Part shown: positions 9,619 to 21,574 of the stretch, one piece after another
Position numbering within the stretch: position 1 is the first letter of the stretch
Layout of the letters: every line of letters begins with the position of its first letter
Assembly (NCBI GenBank): GCA_023512835.1
Contig: CM042088.1
Span: forward strand, 5,572,078 to 5,636,077
Reading direction: 5' to 3'
Length of the DNA stretch: 64,000 nucleotides
Origin: Taxillus chinensis
Lineage: Eukaryota > Streptophyta > Magnoliopsida > Santalales > Loranthaceae
Translations under genes and position numbers: made by a program
Notes under the pieces: model-generated
What the model saw: the letters and a program-made list of their open reading frames with translations, nothing else
Told to the model about the DNA's origin: nothing
Database searches by the model: none

Positions 9619-11235
9619 GTAATCTACTATGGCACTTCCCTTGATGGCCTTCTGTGGGACATAGATGATATCATATTCAGATAAAAGCAGTTGCTATTTT
9701 GCAACCCTTCTTGCCATTGCCGGTTTTCCTAGCAGGTACTTGAGTGGGTCATGTCTTGAGATGAGCCATGTAGTATGGTAGAGGGTATACTGTCTCAATC
9801 TTCATGTTGCCCAGACGAGAGCGCAACAAGCTTTTTCTAAGGGAGTGTACTTCTCTTCACACGATGTAAATTTCTTGCTTAAGTAATAAATGACTTGCTC
9901 CTTTTTCTTTGCTTTATCAAGCTGTCCCAGAACACAACCCATGGATGTTTCTCGGACCATCAAATACAAGATCAAAGGTTTGTTGGGTGTTGGAGGAGCC
10001 AAAATCGATGGGTTCATAAGGTATTCCTTGATTTTGTCAAAGGCCTCCTGACATTCATCATTCCAAACTTCGGGGTTATTTTTGCGAAGCACTTTGAAGA
10101 TAGGCTCACAAGTTGCAGTAAGCTGTGAGATAAAGCGGGCAACATAGTTGTGTCGCCCGAGGAAGGCTCTAACTTCTTTGATGGTCTTTGGTGTAGGCAT
10201 ATCTTGGACAGCCTGGACCTTGTCGGGGTCGATCTCTATTCCATCTTGACTGACAACAAATCCCAGTAGTTTGCCAGATGTAGCTCTGAAGGTACACTTG
10301 GCTGGATTTAGCTTTAGCTGGTATTTGCGCAATCTGTTGAATAGTTTATGCAATACCTCCACGTGGTCTTCCTCCTTTCCTGACTTGGCAATCATATCAT
10401 CGACGTAAACCACCACTTCTTTATGCATCATATCATGGAAGAGTGTCACCATGGCCCTCTGATATGTTGCCCCGGCATTTTTGAGTCCAAAAGGCATGAC
10501 ATTGTAGCAGAAGGTACCCCAGATAGTTGTGAAGGTGGTCCTTTCTTTGTAATCGGGGTCCATCCGAATTTGGTTGTAGCCAGAGAATCCATCCATGAAA
10601 GAAAACATGGCATGTTTTGCGGTGTTATCTACCAAGGTGTCGATGTGAGGTAGTGGAAAGTTGTCTTTCAGGATAGCCTTGTTGAGGTCGCGGTAGTCTA
10701 CGCATATACGGACATTCCCACCCTTCTTTGGGACGGGCACGATGTTAGCGACCCATTCTGGGTATCGAGCTACACTAAGGAATCTAGCATCCCATTGTTT
10801 CCGAACCTCTTCTCTGACCTTCAGTATCATTGCTGGTCTCATTCGTCATAACTTTTGTTGTACGGGCGCGCATTCTGGATTCAGTGGCAGCTGGTGCTGC
10901 ACTATGTCGGTATTTAGTCCCGACATATCCTTGTAAGACCACGCAAAAACATCGATATAGGCTTTTAGGAGATCAACCAATTGGCCCTTGACATCCTCAT
11001 TGATTAGAGATCCTAATCGCAGTTCTTTTGGCTCAGTAGGTGTACCAAAGTTGACAGTCTCGATCGGAACTTCGCTAGGAACAATGGGTTTATCCTCCTT
11101 TTTCAACAGGCGTATGATGTCCTCCAGAGGCTCAAAGTCTTCTTCGACGTCAGCTTCCTCTACTCCAAATACTGGTTGCTCCCAATCTGGATTATGGTCA
11201 AACCTTAAGCAACTCGTTTCTTCTTTACTTAACAT
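9619..11235 (-). pseudogene. Element A reverse transcriptase and RNase H
   Basis: 11235-10846 encodes the acidic linker before RT (ending NPECAPVQQKL). A stop follows, then RT from 10842. Numbered from there, RT shows VPVPKKGG (35-42), RICVDYRDLN (45-54), FSGYNQI (86-92), MPFGLKNAGATYQ (116-128) and the YVDD catalytic motif (146-149). The classical Gypsy RNase H follows with YYLSKKF and YTPLEKACCALVWAT. A stop comes at 9799-9801, and homology continues to the next frame at 9618. The enzyme copies element RNA into cDNA in virus-like particles. The catalytic motifs are intact but the reading frame is not. Confidence 0.85.
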
Positions 11236-12258
11236 ATCCTTTTTAACTTGATCGCACTTGGTGGTAAAAGTTTGAATAGTTTAACAAAGTATGATGATGC
11301 ACATGTCATGCAATGTAAGAAGATGCGTTTTTGGCAAAAGTCTTATTTCATAAATATTCCGAAAAGGTTACAACCGTTGTTTGGAATTTGAAAACATAAC
11401 AAAAACATAACATTCCCCAGCAAAGCTTCTTTGATCATTACTTGGCCAGGAGGTCCACAATACTCCAATTGTTCAGCTGGTGCCCTGGGGGTCCTTGGCA
11501 TACCCGCCACATCTGTTCTTGCTCTCCACGGCTGGCCCTCAGCATGGCTATGGTGCATTCTTTCCTCTGATGGATAAAACCGGCACTTTGGAATATAGCC
11601 CCAAGGGGTGGGAACGTCATCCTTTGCTCTTGGAGAGGCCTCATCTCTAGTCTGGCTAAGCGGGACTCCCTTTTTCTCGCGGCTTCCCTTGATTTGTCAG
11701 CTTTGGTAGACTTGTAACCCAATCCGTACCTTTCTCTAGTGTTTTGTATGACTAAGGGTTTCTTAATTCCTTGTGCTCATGCACCCAGGCCTTGACCTTC
11801 CTTATGCCCCAGTTTAAGCATGACTGTAGCAACCATCCTTGCAGTCTTTGGGAACAAGATTACCATATCCAGTGACTTTCCGGTGTTTGGGGCATAGGCC
11901 GCATTAACCACTTCGAACGATCGGTAAGAGCATTCTGGTATGTCTTCATTGTTTTCAATGTAAGGAACAGACATAGGCTTGGTAACCAGAAGCTCCGCTT
12001 CTCTGTATACACATATGAGTTGGCCACTTACCACAAATTTAACCTTTTGATGTAGTGTCGATGGCACTGCCCCTGCTGAGTGAATCCATGGTTTTCCCAG
12101 CAGACACTATAGTATGGAGCGATGTCCATCACCTGGAACTCAAACATAAACTCACTTGGACCAATTTGAAAAGGGATATCTAGTGTACCCACTACTTCTC
12201 GCTTTTCACCGTCAAAGGCTCTTACAACCATATTAGTGGGACGTACTTGAGAGGAGTC
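11236..12258 (-). pseudogene. Element A protease second half and protease-RT linker
   Basis: The minus strand resumes directly after the solo LTR with the MVVRAFDGEKREVVG segment and QIGPSEFMFEFQVMD, typical of the flap and C-terminal part of Tat-group retropepsins. A frameshift near 12030-12070 moves reading to VPSTLHQKVKFVVSG. The rest of the linker (11722-11343) is degraded and no single frame can be followed. Confidence 0.65.
12254..12258 (+). repeat. Target-site duplication of the solo LTR in element A (GAGTC)
   Basis: GAGTC here and at 13408-13412 brackets 12259-13407 exactly. Removing one copy plus the LTR rejoins the element A protease frame. Confidence 0.85.
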
Positions 12259-13407
12259 TAATGGTCCCTTGGAGCCTAGAGGGGGGGTGAATAGGCTTTT
12301 ATCAAAACTCTTTTGATTCTCTGATGACACAACACTTATCTAGTTAAGTGATAGAATCACTACGGAAGATAACCAGATAGTTGAAGTATTTTGTTTTATT
12401 ATCAAAAGATAAATACAACAAAATAGAAGCAAGACCCTTTTACACTCTGTTTACAAAAGGATTCACACACTAGCCTATATTATGTCTTTGAACTCTTGTG
12501 CATACACAGGGTTGATTCAGGCTCGCTCGCACTCTAATTTTCAAATGTACAAGTATGAATATTTATAAAAACATTCCTAAGAGACAACCTTGGAACTTGT
12601 AGTTCCGGAATGCGTTAACTGATGTGGTTTGTGGAGATCAAGATCTTGGGTTTGAAGAGTATAAGTGCCTTTGTGAGTTCCCAAGTATAATTAAAGTTGT
12701 GTCCACATATCCAGGTGATCCACGTGTAAGATTCTTCAGGTTCTCAACGAGTTTGTCTTACATCGGGACACCACGAGCTGATAACTTTAAATGCGGTAAG
12801 TTGAAGTAGCATCTTCTTGGTCCGGTGTAATTTTTCTTACTCCGTTGCTAATGAAGCTCGGAACCTCACTCCGTGTCAGTGGTTGCTTACTCCGTATCTA
12901 TTTGGTACTGGAATCCTTAGTCCGTGTCAGCGCTTCCTTACTCCGTGTGAATGAGAAGGTCGGAGTACTTATTCCGTATCAGCGCTTCCTTACTCCGCAT
13001 GTAAGTTCCTTACTCCGTATGAGTTTCTTACTCCGTGCGAGTTTAAAGGATCGGATGGCTTACTCCGTACTAGCACATCCTTACTCCGCATGAGTGAGTA
13101 GTACCCAGATTCCTTACTCCGCATCTGGTTTCCTTACTCCGTGCGAATAAAGACTCGGGTCCTTATTCCTCATCAGTACTTCCTTACTCCGTATGTATGG
13201 GGGACTTGGTTATTTACCAAGTGTTTGACGACACTCACTCTCGTCCAGATCAGGATTATGTATCCTGTCCTTAGCTTTGCTCTTATGAGTGTATCTCCGG
13301 ATTAATAACATATCTTCTGCAATGATTAAAGACAAAACACAAAAGATCTCAAATCAAATTACATAGGGCTTTATCAGCATTATCCAAATTCTGGGCTTAA
13401 TCCAACA
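12259..13407 (-). mobile_element. Solo Copia LTR of the element B/C/D family
   Basis: 1149 bp with the family ends (TAATGGTCCC... and ...TTAATCCAACA on the plus strand) and the TCCTTACTCCG motif cluster at about 12830-13200. No internal sequence is present and the flanking 5-bp duplication is perfect. That is the signature of LTR-LTR recombination that removed a full element. It interrupts the element A protease just downstream of its active site. Confidence 0.88.
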
Positions 13408-13412
13408 GAGTC

Positions 13413-13736
13413 TATTGGCAGTTGCTTGAGGATTTGAGTTGGCATGATGTTTAGGGACGACCCATTGTCGATCAGCACACAGGAGATAATGTGATCCTTA
13501 CATTTGACAGATATGTGTTAGGCTTTGACGTGACTAATACCCTCTGATGGTAACTCATCTTCGCCAAAACTAAGGAAGTTATCCACCACGATATTGTTAA
13601 CGAGACTACTCAGATTTTCCAAGGATATGGTTGAAGGAACGTAGGCCTTGCTCAAAACCTTCATGAGGGCTTCTCTATGTGGAGTCGAATCCATGAGCAA
13701 GGATAACAAACAGATATGAGCCGGCTGCCGACTGAG
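13413..13736 (-). pseudogene. Element A protease, active-site half
   Basis: Follows gag in the polyprotein. The retropepsin active site reads LIDNGSSLN, with the catalytic Asp codon at 13467-13469. An Asn in place of the usual Ser/Thr after Asp is common in this Gypsy group. A TAA stop about 15 codons upstream (near 13517) breaks the frame after SHVKA. The protease matures the Gag-Pol polyprotein and is split by the solo LTR. Confidence 0.7.
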
Positions 13737-15374
13737 TTAGTCCACAATGTTGTACTCGCTCTGCTTGATCAGTTTAAGGAATTCGGTGGGATCCCCATCA
13801 ATGACAGGAGCGTTCTTACTACCTAGTGTAGGTACGGGAGGTAGATCATACTCTCCTCCTTTGCTTTTGTTAACCTCAATGCCTTCTTCCGATCTATAGA
13901 CACGACCACTTCTTGTTTTCTTCTCGGCTGTAGGGTCTCCTCTAATGACCGATTCGCAGTGGTACTTCCAGGGCACTGATTTATCATCTTTGTAAGGGAA
14001 TGGAGCGGGAGTTTGGATGACAAGAGATCGGACTCCTTGTGCCAATGTGGTGATTTTTGGTTTTTCCTCATATTCGATAATTAAAGGCCTGGGCGTCTCC
14101 AATGCCTTTGTATGCTCTATCAAGGCCATACAGGCCTCATGTTCTTCTAACTTGCGTGTGATTTCCAGCCTTCGGGAGTTAATGAGAGCTTGCACAGCTT
14201 CCCGGAATTCATTGCATTCTTCAATATCATGTCCATAAGCTGATTTATGGTAGACACAACATTTTTCCCAGTCTGTGCCTCTCGTGGTTTCAGTCACCTC
14301 ATTGGTTACCAAGAACCCGTTCTTATGTAGCATACAGAATAGTAGATCCTTGCCTATCTTGATCTCAGAAACCTTTCCATGAGGATTTCCATGCCTAGTC
14401 GTTATATTGGTGACATTGCCCAAGTGTTTAGGTAGAGGATTGGTGCCCACATTAGGAGTATTGGTCATCTTGGAGAAGTCTAGCCATCCAACATCTCTTA
14501 GGTGTTGGACCTTCTTTTTCAGAGCAAAACAATTCTCGGTGTCATGTCCACTTGCGCCTCCATGGTATGCACAATGGGCCTCAACTTTGTACTAGTCAGG
14601 ATATGGAGGAGTCCATTCCTTTAGGGGTATTGGACTAGGGAGTCCTGCTGCTAACAATCGCGTATAGGCTTCTGTGTATATGATAGGAATTGGATCAAAC
14701 TTTTGTTGCCCAGTCTTTCCAAAAGTCAGATTCTGCCGGGGCTGCTTCGACTGCTCGGGTTGAGGCTGGGCTAGCTGAGGTTGGCTTGGCTGAGGCGTGT
14801 ACAAGCTTCCTCCTTGTGGATGATACTGCGGGAATTGTGGTGGTGGGGCTGATGCCACATAAGATGCCATGGGTTGCCCGCCGTAATAACCTTGCGTGAT
14901 ACACTGCCCTGATTGTGCCCCGGAGGAAGTGAAGTCAAGTTTGGGTTGCCAGACTACTTGTGCTTCTTCTTCTTCTTCTTCTTCTTCTATTTGTTTCCAG
15001 CTTGGTTGTTGGTTGGTTTCCTTGGGAATGGGTAAGTCCCTTACTCCCACAGGATGTTCTAAGATTGGTGTTCCCGCATTTGATGGTGTAGTCGGAACTT
15101 GGCAAGAACTACCCGGGACCACATTAGGTTATGCATAGGCTTGGGATTCTGTTTGAGTTTGCACAAACCCCTGCAGTGGGTTTTGCGTTTGTCCCTAATT
15201 CGCTACTCCTTCTGCTGGGGCAGCTTCCCTTATGGTTGCTAGTTTAGTCAGTAAGTCCATCATGGTTTTTAACTGAAGCTGAACCTCGTGGAGACTGCCC
15301 CCCATCTCTTGTTGCGCTTGCTCAAGCCCTGAAATTCAGTCCTCTGTATGGTCTCCCATGCCCTGGTCTGACAT
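13737..15374 (-). pseudogene. Element A gag
   Basis: Probable start at ATG 15374-15372 (MSDQGMGD), with an in-frame TGA within 15 codons. A Pro/Gln-rich region with a run of Glu coded by a GAA microsatellite (near 14964-14990) follows. Then come FDPIPIIYTE and two cysteine-histidine segments, CAYHGGASGHDTENC and CCVYHKSAYGHDIEEC, which resemble Gag zinc knuckles. A TAG near 14592 separates them. The frame from 14468 runs on to EYNIVD near 13740, where protease begins. Gag would form the virus-like particle. In this copy it cannot be made in one piece. Confidence 0.7.
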
Positions 15375-15688
15375 AGCTTGATTACGGGTTGATCACAAGT
15401 TATAAGAATGCCCAATCTTGTTTGATCTGGAAATGCTTATTTGTTAAGCTTTCTGTTGTTCTCTTTTTCGGATTTTGCTTTTTACCATGAATGTATGAAT
15501 GCATGTAGTGAATGCATGCAACAAATAGTTAATGATGGAAATGGCGAAAAACAATTTATTGATTGATGAAACCAAATACATTATTGGTGGAAAGAAGATT
15601 GAAGTACAACAAGGATAGTCTTATGCTTATGCGACTAGATGAATTGGAACAAGCCTTGATCATTTCAAACTAATTTCCGATTCCTGGA

Positions 15689-16860
15689 TTACTCCTCCAA
15701 TTGGTGAATTCTTTTACCCAGCTTTTTGATGATCTCCTCTTGTTCTTGAACCTTCTGCCGCAAGTTCTCGAGTTCATTTTCCTTTTGAAGGAGCAGCAGT
15801 GTTGGATCTTGGTGGACCTCCGCATAAGCTATGTACTGCTACCGCCAGGGGGGGCATGATGGATGAACTTCGGGATAATAAGAATTACTGCTGACTTTCC
15901 GAGGTGCTTGCCATGCTAGATACCCCCGAAAAGCTTTGCGTCGAGTCTCGAGGTCAATGTATGTGAAGTCAAAAGCTTCTATCTCATGCAACACAGGAAT
16001 GATCCGATGACCCCTAAGTTGTCTTCCTGCCTGAAGAGGGGCGTATGCGGTAGCTCCCCACGGACCAAGTAATGGGACCCAGTTACATGGCCCACAGCTA
16101 TAAATTATGTCGACTTTGGGCATCCATGGAGCATTCCATACAATTTGATTATCAATTAAGTTTTGCAGCTCATTGATCCAATCCTCCTCTGTTTCAGGTA
16201 ACTCCCATTCCTGTAGAATGAATTCGGGTAATGTACTATGTGGAAATGCCGCCACTTCTTGGAGTTGTGCGTCTTTGCTTGGGAAGTGACTTTTCAACCA
16301 TGCGCAGAGGAGATATTTTGTCTCGGATCACGGGCCATGGGATGACCTCGAGTCCACCCCTGCGATGCACGATCTGGGCTACCTCGTCTTCTGTCATTCC
16401 CAAGAACTGTGATAGGGTCTGCAGGCAGGAAACTTGTATGGTTGGTAGAAAGACTTCCGAGCCTCCGTTGATTGGTCATCCCAAGAGGGCTTGATACTCC
16501 TCCACAGTAGGAGTCAAATCCTGTTCGTTGAAAGCGGAGCACCTCCACCTTGGATCCTAGAAATATGCTGCCGCCTTTAACATAGGCTCGTCAACAGGTA
16601 CTCGCGTTAGATGTAACAAGTCCCCGTATTTTTTAATGTAGGCAGCCTATATGTGGAAAGGCCATCGTGCCCATATATCGTCAAGTTCCTCTCGGTGGGC
16701 CGTTTGGACATGCATCTGGACTTCAGGAGCCAGTATGGTTTGCTCGGCACTTTCTCCTGAAAAGTCTCCAAAGTGTTGTTGAATTCTTGGCCGCATGTGC
16801 GACCTCTGTCATGTCTTCCTTGTCTTCACAATTAGCTAGGAGATGATCAAAGCTTGCCAT
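15689..16860 (-). pseudogene. Element A ORF1b (second tandem copy)
   Basis: Starts ATGGCAAGCTTTGATC at 16860 (MASFDHLL). It includes FNEQDLTPTVEEYQALL, aligning with the ORF1a motif, then IYSCGPCNWVPLLGPWGATAYAPLQ. After an in-frame TAG near 15837 comes a heptad-rich tail (LLLLQKENELENLRQK..., ending HQLEE and TAA at 15689) that predicts a coiled coil. The fold of the N-terminal domain is unknown to me. It resembles the uncharacterised ORF1 proteins of Ogre-type elements (I recall a plant family labelled DUF7745). Frameshifts lie between 16600 and 16300. Confidence 0.6.
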
Positions 16861-17088
16861 GCTTCCTATAATGAATGTTAAGGCTTATGCATATGAGATA
16901 GGAAACAGACAAGAACAGATTTTATTGACGTAAATAGGACAAAGCCGCTTATGGGTACAAGCTATTCAAATGTAGATGTAGCTACATGATGCAAGACAAG
17001 TTCTGGGTTCCTTTAGAGAGGCGTTCCCGCTTAATGCCTTCCTTTCCTTGATGAGCTTGATGCATTACTAGGCTTTCCTTTCCCGGAT

Positions 17089-18398
17089 TCACGCATTGTC
17101 ATTATCTTCTTGGTCGGAAGAGTACCGACAAGTTCTTTCTGCTTCTAGTTTCTCCCGCCAAGAAACATAGGACGGGACAACATCGGGGTAATAGGGGAGG
17201 AAGCCGATCTTCCTAGGCTGTAACTCGGTGTTGAACATCCGATCGGCGACTGATTCAGCCCTTCCTGTGCCATGGTTAATATCACATCTTTCCATTCCGT
17301 AGAGAACTGGGACAATTTGGTTATTTCCCAGCTGCCTTGCCACTTGAAGAGGGGCGTAGGCAGTCCCGCCCCATGGTCCAAGGAGTGGGACCCAGTTGTA
17401 CCTTCCACAGCTATAGGTCATATGTTTTCTTGGCATCCAGGGTGCCATCCAGACAACATTTGCCTCACTCAGGCAATTCAGCAGCCTTCTCCATCCGTTG
17501 AGATTACTGGGTAAGACCCATGAGCTTCTTAGAATGTCTAGTATGACGGTAGGGGGCCATGAGTAAACAGCCCTAAATCACGGGGTAACACAGTGGAGAT
17601 GGCTTTTGAGCCATGTGCACAAGAGAGGGAGGCACCCCATGAAGCGACCACCTCCTGTAGTCCAAATAAATGATAGAGATCTGATGGTTTCGGTGAGTAT
17701 GGCCAAAATAGGGTCAGCGCCACCGGTCACTTGTGCCACTAGCTCGAAAACGGTCCCGTCAATGTAATCGGTCACCCGTGGAAAGACCACCAACCCGTAA
17801 ATAGCAAGGGTGATGAGCGAATGGGCCTTATCCTCGTTTGCACCTTTCAGTTGGCCTTTGACAAACTCCCATGGAATGATTTCTTTGCCATCTACTTTGA
17901 TCACAGGGTCGATGATCTTTTTGTCCTTGCCCAAGCATTTGAAACCCATGAAATGTTCTAACCCCCGCCTGTAAGACTTCTGTGGGTTGGGTTGGAAAAC
18001 AATGTCATCTTCTTCAAAGGGGATGCGGAGGATTCTTCGATATTCCTCCAAAGTTGGCACCAGGTCGATGTCGTTAAAGGTGAAGCACCTCCGTCTCAGG
18101 TCCCAGAAGTGGATCGCTGCTTTGACCATATTCTCATCAACAGGAAGTTGTGACAGGAGCAGGAGATCACCAAACTGTTGGGTGTAAGCTATGTGTCTCA
18201 TGCTAGGCCATTCACTCCATGTGGCTCGGAGGTCTTTGGGGAGTTCGACCCGAGTGTCCATGATGATTTGATCGGCCATAGGGTACGTCTTGGGTGAGCA
18301 GTCTCCTAATTGTCGCTGGATCTGAATGGAGGCGTGCTCGCTTCTTCCACGTCTTCAGGGTCTCTGGCACCCCTCAAAAGGTTCCCAAAACTTGCCAT
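17089..18398 (-). pseudogene. Element A ORF1a (first tandem copy)
   Basis: A start equivalent to ORF1b exists at ATG 18398 (MASFGNLL), followed by a stop. The long open part begins at 18279 (MADQIIMD). It contains FNDIDLVPTLEEYRRIL near residue 70 and runs 233 codons. A frameshift then carries homology to 17448-17089, with TYSCGRYNWVPLLGPWGGTAYAPLQ. The same motif order as ORF1b about 1.54 kb downstream shows a tandem duplication. Function unknown; ORF1 products of related elements have no established role that I can name with confidence. Confidence 0.65.
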
Positions 18399-18902
18399 AT
18401 TCCCTATATGTATGCATGGGATGTTGTGATATGCGTCAAGCAAAATGAGTGTGGGTTAGAGTGAATAAAGGCAAAATGTGGTAAAAACGCAGGAGTCGGC
18501 AAACAAGGTGCGAGTAATGTCACACCAATGTTAAAGCATACACATGAAGGTCAAAACCCCGGATGGGCATCTACACATACGCCTATCTTATTCGTTGGTT
18601 CCCAAACTATCTCATGGGAGAAGCTCCGTACCTCTAGAGGCATTAACGAAGGGGGCCCTCAAAAAGGACCCTGCTTGGGTGAGGAGTTCAGGTACCTTGC
18701 ATGAGATAAAACCCACGGGGTATCCTTATTAAGCCTCGCTAATCCTAGGGAAGCAATAGAAAACCCGGGTATAGGGTTAGAGGGAGAGAGAAATGCATGT
18801 ATGCGCAAACAATGCAGTTTATACAAAAATGAAGAAGACAGAAAGGGAAATAAACAAGCAAGCACTCCAAAAACAAAAGGCCACGGCTAGACTCTCTCAA
18901 AG

Positions 18903-18920
18903 TCCCCAGTAGAGTCGCCA
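18903..18920 (-). promoter_or_regulatory. Element A primer binding site
   Basis: Two bases inside the 5' LTR the minus strand reads TGGCGACTCTACTGGGGA. From memory this matches the arginine-tRNA primer site used by Ogre/Tat elements (usual form TGGCGACTCTGCTGGGGA, one difference). The tRNA assignment is recalled and was not aligned. Confidence 0.7.
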
Positions 18921-18922
18921 GC

Positions 18923-21209
18923 TGTCATCACCCGTTGTCGTCCAGGCTCGTGACTGGCTTGATATTACTCCTTTGGATGGAGATTTGGTCATTGAGCCAT
19001 CATTGCCATAGCTCACACAAAACCAAAAAGAGAGATAGAAGAAACAGAGTCGCCACCAAACAAAGATGAAGGTGTGTTTGGCCACCTAGGAGGGTCTACG
19101 GTTCTAGAGAAAAAGTTCGGGAGTCGGTTACGTGTGGGGAAGGAAGAATAGGCTCTTGCACCCCCACAGCGCCCAAAATTGGTACCTAGTCTTTGTCTAT
19201 GGGTGCTTGCTTATTTTAACTTCCCTTTCTTTCCTTTTATCTCATTGTAAAAACTGTGGTTGGTTTATTTAGAAAAAGAATGTTATTCTTTTGTTTTATC
19301 CAAGAAAATAGAAAGAAAGCCAGTAGCATGAAGAGCACAACAGGGAGCTCGGATTCATTACCACAGTTGATGTTGGCCGGTGGTGAAGACATAAACAATA
19401 GGACTTAATCTCACAGCCACAAAAGCCTGGGTTTGTTTAAAAGGAATTTGGGGTTTTATTTTAAAAATGAAAAAGTTGAATCCGATGTCGTGAAGAGCAT
19501 ACAGGGGAGCTCAGATTCACTATCGGATTCAATGTTGGCCAAGTGGCGAGGATGTGAGCATAAAAGCTCAATCCCACGGCCACCGGGCCTTTGGAAACGT
19601 TTTGTATTTTTGGATAAAAGAAAGTGAGATTGGTATAGTTTATGATGAAGAATGTAAGAGAAGAGGGGAATAAAACCTAGAAATAAAGGTTGATGTTCCT
19701 GCTAGCTTTACTCCTCTTTGAATGCTTGAGGAATGCGGGGACTAAACTCCAGCAAGGGTGGTGGAGGACGTTTTCTTCAGCTCCAGCCAATAATGTCTGC
19801 AGAATTCTTGGCTCTGTTTTTTTAAACTCTCTATGTTCCCTGGCATTTTTTTTTCTCTTCCCCCCAAAAAACAGGATCCCCCTCAAGAATGGGTAATGTC
19901 TCCCTTTTATAGAGTTTTGAGAGGGAACAGCCGCCCACCTGGGTACTTGGTGAATTAAATGTCGTGACCTTTGGAGTTCCCATGCGTTGACAGCAAGTTT
20001 CAAGAATGACATAGGCATTTACGAGGTGAAAGCGGGTTCCCAGGCATTAAAAACGTGTTCTGAGCCTTTTAAATCAATTCTGAGAGACACAACATCTGCT
20101 TTACGGTGCACTTAAAAGGGAAGCAGAAACGGTGTCATTCTGGAGTTTGCAGATCGCAAGGTTAAAGGCTGGAGGCTGCCTCACAGGTCGCAGGATCGAA
20201 GCTGGAGGCTGCCGGGTGGAGGTTGAAAGTTGCCTCGAAGGGTCGAAGGTCATAGCCGCATTGAAGGGTCATAGCCACATTGAAGGTTCGTAGCCGCATC
20301 GAAGGTTGGAGGCTGCGCTATGAAGCTTCGAGGCAAGGCTGCGCTACGAGGCTACGAGGCTGACTGCGAGGCTTCGAGGCAAGGCTATGCTACGAGGCTA
20401 CGAGTCTGCTGGGCTTCGAGGCTGCGTTTGCTGGGCTTCGAGGCTGCGTCTGCGAGGCTTCGAGGCAAGGCTGCGCTACAAGGCTACGAGTCTGTTGGGC
20501 TTCGAGGCTGCGTCTGTTGGGCTTCGAGGCTGCGTCTGCAAGGATGACTGCGAGGCTTCGAGGCAAGGCTGTGCTACGAGGCTACGAGTCTGCTGAGCTT
20601 CGAGGCTGCGGGCTTCGAGGCAAGGCTGCGCTACGAGGCTAATTGTGACTGCGAGTCTTCGACTGTGACTACGAGTCTTTGACTGTGACTGCTGTGAGGC
20701 TGACTGCGAGGCTTCGAGGCAAGGCTGCGCTATGAGGCTACGAGTCTGCTGACCTTCGAGGCTGCGTCTGCTGGGCTTCGAGGCAAGGCTGCGCTATGAG
20801 GCTGACTGTGACTGCGAGTCTTCGACTGTGACTATGAGTCTTCGAGGCTAACTGTTGCGAGTCTTCGACTGTGACTGCGAGTCTTCGACTATGACTGTGA
20901 GTCTTCGAGGCAGCGGTTATAAATTCGCCTGAACTATTTCTGGGGAATTTTCGCAATCACATTTTCAGTTGGTTTTGACCGAGGGCGTTGACCGTCTTTC
21001 CGCAAGCTTGACTTTCTTGCCCAAAACTATTTTAGTCATAACTTCTTCGTTTCAAGTCGGATTTGGGCACGGTCAAGTACGTTGGTTTCCAAATTTCATC
21101 CTCTATCCTTTAGTGTTGACCTTGGGGCATTTTGAGATTCCTCAGAAATGACTCTTATTTTTGGGATTTCTTTGGCTATGATCTGGCCTAGTCAAAATGG
21201 GGTCCAACA
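18923..21209 (-). repeat. Element A 5' LTR (right end)
   Basis: 2287 bp. The minus strand starts TGTTGGACCCC at 21209 and ends GATGACA at 18923. A TATAAAAGG box is at 19903-19911 and the GCTTCGAGGC array at about 20300-20920. A further non-matching stretch (20130-20300) is built from 'gaaggtcgtagccgcat' words absent from the partner LTR. Confidence 0.85.
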
Positions 21210-21214
21210 CTTTC
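21210..21214 (+). repeat. Right target-site duplication of element A (CTTTC)
   Basis: Exact repeat of 4334-4338. The D gag resumes immediately after it. Confidence 0.85.
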
Positions 21215-21574
21215 AAAACTATGGAATGCTTCAGCATACAACGAAACGATGATACGGAAGAGTCAGAGAACTCTGAATCGGACGCTGAAGAAGAAATAGC
21301 TCTTCTGGTCAAATCCTTCGAGCGATTCCTACGGAAAAGCAAAAAAGGATTCAGAAGAGGCTCCTTATCATCATCCAGAAGGAAGGAGCGATCGGAGTCA
21401 AGTTCCGAAGAATGCTACAACTGTGGGAAACCTGGTCACTGGGCCAAGGATTGTAAATCCAAATCTAAAACAGCCGAGAAAAGTGACAAGGTTACTCCCC
21501 GACGCTCCACCTCAGACAACATCAAGAATAAGAGAAAGGCGTTTGTCACAAAGTACGTTAGTGGCTCGGAAGAA
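21215..21574 (+). pseudogene. Element D gag, middle part with zinc knuckle
   Basis: Continues the D gag after element A. The open frame contains an acidic stretch, EIALLVKSFERFLRKSKKG, a basic Ser/Arg stretch, and CYNCGKPGHWAKDC, a complete CX2CX4HX4C nucleic-acid-binding knuckle. The second Cys of this knuckle is Tyr in copies B and C. The frame ends at SGSEED, where it runs into the truncated LTR of element C. Confidence 0.8.

Larger units (their letters stand above)
4339..21209 (-). mobile_element. Element A: Ty3/Gypsy, Tat/Ogre-like
   Basis: About 16.9 kb with 2.0-2.3 kb LTRs and a perfect CTTTC duplication. On the minus strand the order is LTR, PBS, ORF1a, ORF1b, gag, protease, RT, RNase H, second archaeal-type RNase H, integrase, a long repeat-rich 3' region, polypurine tract and LTR. 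An extra upstream ORF, a second RNase H, the element size and the TGGCGACTC primer site are, from family knowledge, hallmarks of the Tat/Ogre group. In-frame stops occur in gag, around RT and in integrase, and a solo LTR splits the protease, so the copy is dead. LTRs differ at about 10 of the first 265 positions. Confidence 0.85.
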
